A stretch of 64,000 bases of DNA from Mugil cephalus (taxonomy: Eukaryota; Chordata; Actinopteri; Mugiliformes; Mugilidae). The notes beneath the pieces are model-generated. The model saw nothing but the letters and a program-made list of their open reading frames with translations. It was not told where the DNA came from and did not search any database. The stretch covers positions 3,149,001 through 3,213,000 of the forward strand of contig NC_061790.1 of NCBI RefSeq assembly GCF_022458985.1, read 5' to 3'. The position numbers were made by a program, and so were the translations under genes. Shown here one piece after another: positions 60,370 to 64,000 of the stretch (position 1 is the first letter of the stretch; every line of letters begins with the position of its first letter).

Positions 60370-63300
60370 ATGCTTAAATTCAGATGGATTCAAATGTCTT
60401 TATTCCTGATCCTGATGCTTCAGTTTCAAGGTAAGGATACACAGAGCACACATTCGGTTCCATCACTGCATTAATATCACTAATGTCACTTTACTCAGTG
60501 TTCTTCCTGTAACTCAGACGGACAAGTTAAGGTTGGAACTTAGTGATTTTAATTGACTCTTAAAACCAAAGATGAGACACAAACTTTTTTTGAATACGGG
60601 AATATTTCAAATGATTTAAAAGGACATAAAAGCAACGTGAACAGAGAGTGAAAAGCCCTCACACCAGATAGGAACTCAAACTATGATTGACAGCACTCTG
60701 CTCTAATGGTGTGAGTCCCTGAAAGACTGACAGTACTGTCGTCCAATGGCACCTGAGGGGGCTCCAGGGAGAGGCAGTCAACTCATATTAATGAGAAGTC
60801 AGAGTTTTTTGAGTTACCTCTAACTTATGTTTGTAATTACACAAAATATTTGAAGTTTAATTATAAGTCCTTGTTGTCTAGTGTTGAATTGGCAACTCAG
60901 AGTATAATGTAGGCCTGTGATGGACTGGTGACCTGTCCAGGGTGTACCCTGCCTCTCTTTTGATGACAGCTGGGATAGGCTCCAGCGACCATAGTGAGGA
61001 TAAGCAGTAGTAGATGAGATGAGATGAGATGAGATGAGATGAGATGAGATGAGATGAGATGAGATGAGATGGGATGAGATGAGATGAGATGAGATGACAG
61101 TATAATGTTTTGATTGTTGCACATTGATGTTGTTCAGCAACACCAACATCAGGACCAGTGCCATTAGGGGCAACAACATCAGGACAGACAAACACAATAA
61201 CGTCTCCATCCAACAACAATTCAACAAATCAACAAGGTAGTGACTGAATCTCTCTCTTCTTATATCTGAATGTCAGACTGACTCTTGACTGTTGGTGGAT
61301 ATTTTCTGTGATTCAGTCTCGGTTTTCATCCTTGTTGTTTTTCTCAAGATCCAGCTCATGGTCACAGAACTGGAGTCTCAGTGTGGTGGTACATTTCCGT
61401 TCCTGTGGGTTTAGTAGCAGTCTTACTAACTTTGATTGTTTCATGTAGGAAACACAAAGGTGAGGGTATTCACAGATTCAAGTTTGATTTAGTCAAATCA
61501 GTTTTTTCTTTGTTCTACCTAAACTAAACTCTTGCCTTTGCAGGATGCCAAAGACAAATGGAAGAGAACACTGTGAGTTTTAAACACTGAATAATGAATA
61601 CATATGCACTTAAATACACAGACTTTATTAAACTGATGTCATCGTCACTGAGCAGTTCTACACAATAAGTAGACAGAAAATAAGAAGCAGTAAAACTGAG
61701 TATACACCAATCAGCCACTTCATTATGACCACTGAGATGATTATTGACAATTCCTTGTTCTGCTGGGAAACTTTTGGACATGGCATTCATTCCTGTGGAT
61801 GTTACTTAGGCATGTAGCACCCACCTAGACCAGACCAGACACCCCCACCCCATAGCAATGACACTCCTTGATGGCAGCAGCCCTCCCCAGCAGGATGCAG
61901 CCTGACACAGACACTGTCGAAGTCAAGCTACAAGCTGATTATTAATTCAAAACTTGTTTGCTGCGTGTTATTCTTAAACACAAAGATAGTTTCTGGCAAG
62001 GTTATTCTGATGATTACTGATGATTTACTAAACAAAAGTTCCTTAGAGGTAAGAGGAGACACTGTCTAGGTGTTTGATGCCTAAAAGCCTTTTCATAGTG
62101 AACGAAAAATTTGTGGGCCGATTACCCCGGCACTTTATCAACTTGGCTCGGCTCGGCCTCCATGTGAACAGGAATGCTGCATTGACCCGCTAATTTACAC
62201 AGTGATGTTGATGTACCTGCCTGTTAGATTTTAGACGGCCTGTTAGGCTCTGTCTTTGTAGAAGCTCCAGGGCTGCGAACAGCTCAAAAGCAGAGCAAAG
62301 TTTTGGTATGCCCTTGAAAGGTCGGTCTCTTATGAGAGTGGAGATTTTTGTCCATTTTTTCAATCAAATGTGTAGTTACATGATCGTTTGCTGTGTTTTT
62401 TGAGCTCCTCGCAGCTTTCAGCTCAAAAACAGAGCAGGTACATCAACGTCATGGTATAAATTAGTGGGTCAACACAGGATGCCCGGTCACATTGAAGCCC
62501 AGCGGAGTCATTTGACCAGCGTCAAATGTTTTTCTGGTTATGGAAAGGACCATTTTTTCTATTTTTTTGTGTGATAAATTGTTACAGGAATGTAGCCTAG
62601 TTGTGGATTAAGAATTATAGTCATCTTCATGAGCATTTATGTGTGTGGACATGTGTACAGTCAATCGCATGACAAACTCTGTAAACATTATAAGAGATAA
62701 ATGTTTCTCCATTGTACCTCTTTGAAAGGTACAGTGGTCTCCTATTGTAATTACAATATACTGTAATTGTAGGAGCCAGATTGTTAATTCTTCATTTCTT
62801 GTGGGTGTTATGCATGTTTGTGCCAGTAGGTGACAGTATGTTTAGGCCCATGGTTTTCTGTCTATACAGTGAGGTGGGTTAATCAGCGCAGGTGCACACA
62901 AGGACATGTAGCCTATTGTTCTGCTAAGTTTATGCTGGTTTATTTGAGACACAATAACTTGTTTGCATAAAGAAATTAGGAAATGTTTGGACAATTTGGC
63001 TATTTTACCTTGCCTCTAAATTCACTAGATCCCAAACTGACCAAGTATCTGTGGGATGATCCGCAGAGGCCCCTCTCCTCAATGTTACCAGACACCACAG
63101 GACACCATCAGAAGGCCCATGCCCATTCCCTGATGAGTCACAACTCTTTTACAGGCACAAGGCAGACCTACACAGTATTAAGAAGGTGGTCATAATGTTA
63201 GGCCTGATTGGTGTATATCCATACATACTGAGAAGTAATTATGTTGTGTTTACTGTGTACGCCCAAGGATCATATTCACTACGCCTCCATCAGATACACC

Positions 63301-63599
63301 AAAAAGGCCGAGGGTAAAGCTACAGTCATGGTAAGTTTTCTAATGGATCATAGTGGAGATGTTAAGGATTCAATCAGGACTTTATGTTGTGTTAAGATTG
63401 AGAGCATGAAATGTGTCCTAATGTTCTACACTAGAGTTGTGATGATGATGATGATGGTGATGATGACCATGAAGATGGCACTGTGACCTACAGCACTGTG
63501 AAAGTGTCCTCCTCCTCCTCCTCCTCCTCCTCTTCTTCTCCTGGATTTTCCACTGACCCCAAAGACCTCTATTCTACCGTCAACAAACCAAAAATATAA
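60370..63599 (+). CDS. Ig-less ITIM membrane protein related to the receptor array
   Basis: Predicted exons are 60370-60430 (signal peptide, MLKFRWIQMSLFLILMLQF), 61138-61236 (Thr/Ser/Asn-rich stalk), 61349-61459 (membrane), 61544-61572, 63268-63330 and 63435-63599. They total 528 bases, or 175 residues. The membrane exon reads VSVWWYISVPVGLVAVLLTL then CRKHK. The tail carries IHYASI and VTYSTV, both ITIMs, with an acidic Asp run, a Ser run and a final DLYSTV motif. The exon phases are those of array copies 2 and 4. The 700 bases between signal-peptide and stalk exons contain no D1 or D2 exon; no CENV, TTW or YTCRQ codons are seen on plus. The 19-residue tail exon is also missing. The acceptor at 63267 is AAG where relatives have TAG six bases upstream; here that site reads TAC. 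It may be a functional Ig-less adaptor or decoy, or a gene that lost its ectodomain and is dying. Confidence 0.6.
60905..61100. repeat. LINE-tail-like repeat seeding a (GATGA)n array
   Basis: GGTGACCTGTCCAGGGTGTA and GGGATAGGCTCCAGCGACC match the repeats at 25655 and 52765. The copy runs directly into about sixteen GAGAT units at 61013-61096. It lies in the signal-to-stalk intron of the Ig-less gene. Confidence 0.75.
62090..62560. mobile_element. Nested foldback (MITE-like) element
   Basis: The arms around 62175-62222 (TGACCCGCTAATTTACAC) and 62434-62477 (complement TGACCCACTAATTTATAC) are long imperfect inverted repeats. Outer ends (TTTTCATAGTGAAC against a GGTTATGGAAAGG complement) roughly match. 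No ORF. It appears inserted inside the Tc1-like element. Confidence 0.55.
62983..63195 (+). pseudogene. Tc1/mariner transposase C-terminal remnant
   Basis: LPLNSLDPKLTKYLWDD is a decayed form of the S-N-P-LNPIEH-WD block that carries the last part of the DD(E/D) transposase. The ORF then drifts and stops at 63195, just before the right TIR. Confidence 0.65.
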
Positions 63600-63667
63600 A
63601 ATATTACTTAACATTTAAACGACGATTGGTAGCGTCCAGAACATAGATTTAAAAGGAAGGAATATTT

Positions 63668-63895
63668 TCTTGTCTCGATCTTCTTCTCTTCTTGTCTTAT
63701 CTGGTCTTTTCTCTTCTGGTCTTATCCCTTCTTGTCTTGTCTCGTCTCATGTTCTTCTCTTCTTGTCTTATCTGGTCTTATCTCTCCTGGTCTTGCCTTA
63801 TCTCTTCTGGTCTGGTCTTATCTCCTTTGGTCTAGTCTGGTCTTGTCTTGTCTCCTCTGGTCTTATCCCTTCTGGTCTTGCTTTGTCTCCTTTCA
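63668..63895. repeat. Pyrimidine-rich minisatellite (TCTTCTGGTCTTATC-like)
   Basis: About 15 irregular units of TGGTCTTATCTCTTC type lie 70 bases after the stop of the Ig-less gene. Two plus-strand ORFs of SxLxSGL repeats are products of the repeat. The last 100 bases of the window show nothing further. Confidence 0.75.
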
Positions 63896-64000
63896 ACTTC
63901 TCAGAAGTTATACTTGTGGCCTTCGATTTCCTCAGCCCAGTCGCAGGCTCTCATTTCTCTTCATTTGACCAATGAACAACTGTGCTCCAACCACAGATAG

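Larger units (their letters stand above)
61703..63215. mobile_element. Tc1/mariner-family element with TIRs and TA duplication
   Basis: The left end TACACCAATCAGCCACTTCA and the right end (complement TACACCAATCAGGCCTAACA) are inverted, and TA dinucleotides flank both (61701-61702, 63216-63217). That is the standard Tc1/mariner target duplication. A decayed transposase end lies at 62983-63195 and a separate foldback is nested at 62090-62560. The element fills most of the intron before the ITIM exons of the Ig-less gene. Confidence 0.8.

Noticed and set aside
60431-61137. Search for a hidden Ig exon in the first intron of the Ig-less gene
   Set aside because: No frame on plus shows a Cys, Trp and YxC arrangement; the interval is filled by plain intron and a repeat.
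60820-61227. Ile-Ser-Ser-His-Leu repeat proteins
   Set aside because: Translation of the (GATGA)n array.
63670-63975. Ser/Leu-rich ORFs at the right edge
   Set aside because: Translation of a pyrimidine-rich minisatellite.
1-64000. CRISPR array, bacterial operons or phage genes
   Set aside because: Gene structure, splice sites and repeats are those of a vertebrate nuclear genome; the periodic repeats are microsatellites.

Overview
The window looks like nuclear DNA of a ray-finned (probably percomorph) fish. Its genes are split by GT-AG introns, dispersed fish-type transposon debris is dense, and two recognisable vertebrate genes are present: a pnrc1-like gene and crip2. All exon models below were built by hand from splice sites, reading phase and comparison between copies inside the window. 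Each model sums to a whole number of codons. No transcript or database evidence was available.

Region 1 (about 1-31 kb, minus strand) is a tandem array of a two-immunoglobulin-domain receptor family. Four complete genes run right to left: 30986-28473 (copy 4), 26931-24008 (copy 3), 17024-13389 (copy 2) and 9831-4813 (copy 1). Two further signal-peptide exons have no Ig partner here (11328-11391 and 912-975); the second may belong to a gene off the left edge. Every copy has a signal-peptide exon, a 327-bp D1 exon, a D2 exon, zero to two Thr/Ser-rich stalk exons, a membrane exon and a small tail. Copies 2 and 4 end in ITIM-bearing tails (VSYASI/VTYSTV and VTYASI/VIYSTV). Copies 1 and 3 share a short tail that stops just before the ITIM would begin. 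The family resembles the fish-specific innate receptors related to DICP or CD300/CMRF35-like proteins; the exact family name is uncertain.

The array is threaded with mobile DNA: two internally deleted LTR elements, a decayed Harbinger element with terminal inverted repeats, a decayed Ty3/Gypsy reverse transcriptase, LINE fragments, and repeated upstream blocks that mark the duplications.

Region 2 (about 34-52 kb, minus strand) holds two ordinary genes. The pnrc1-like gene is a two-exon nuclear-receptor and decapping cofactor (35523-39174). crip2 is an eight-exon double-LIM protein (41264-52002). Intron 1 of crip2 contains an odd AT-rich stretch, part of which is an indel-rich second copy of nearby sequence, possibly an assembly artefact.

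Region 3 (about 52-64 kb) is mostly transposon fossils and gene-poor sequence. It ends with a plus-strand gene (60370-63599) that carries the same signal peptide, stalk, membrane and ITIM-tail exons as the array but has no Ig exon. This Ig-less ITIM relative, with a Tc1-like element and a foldback inside one intron, is the most unusual object in the window.
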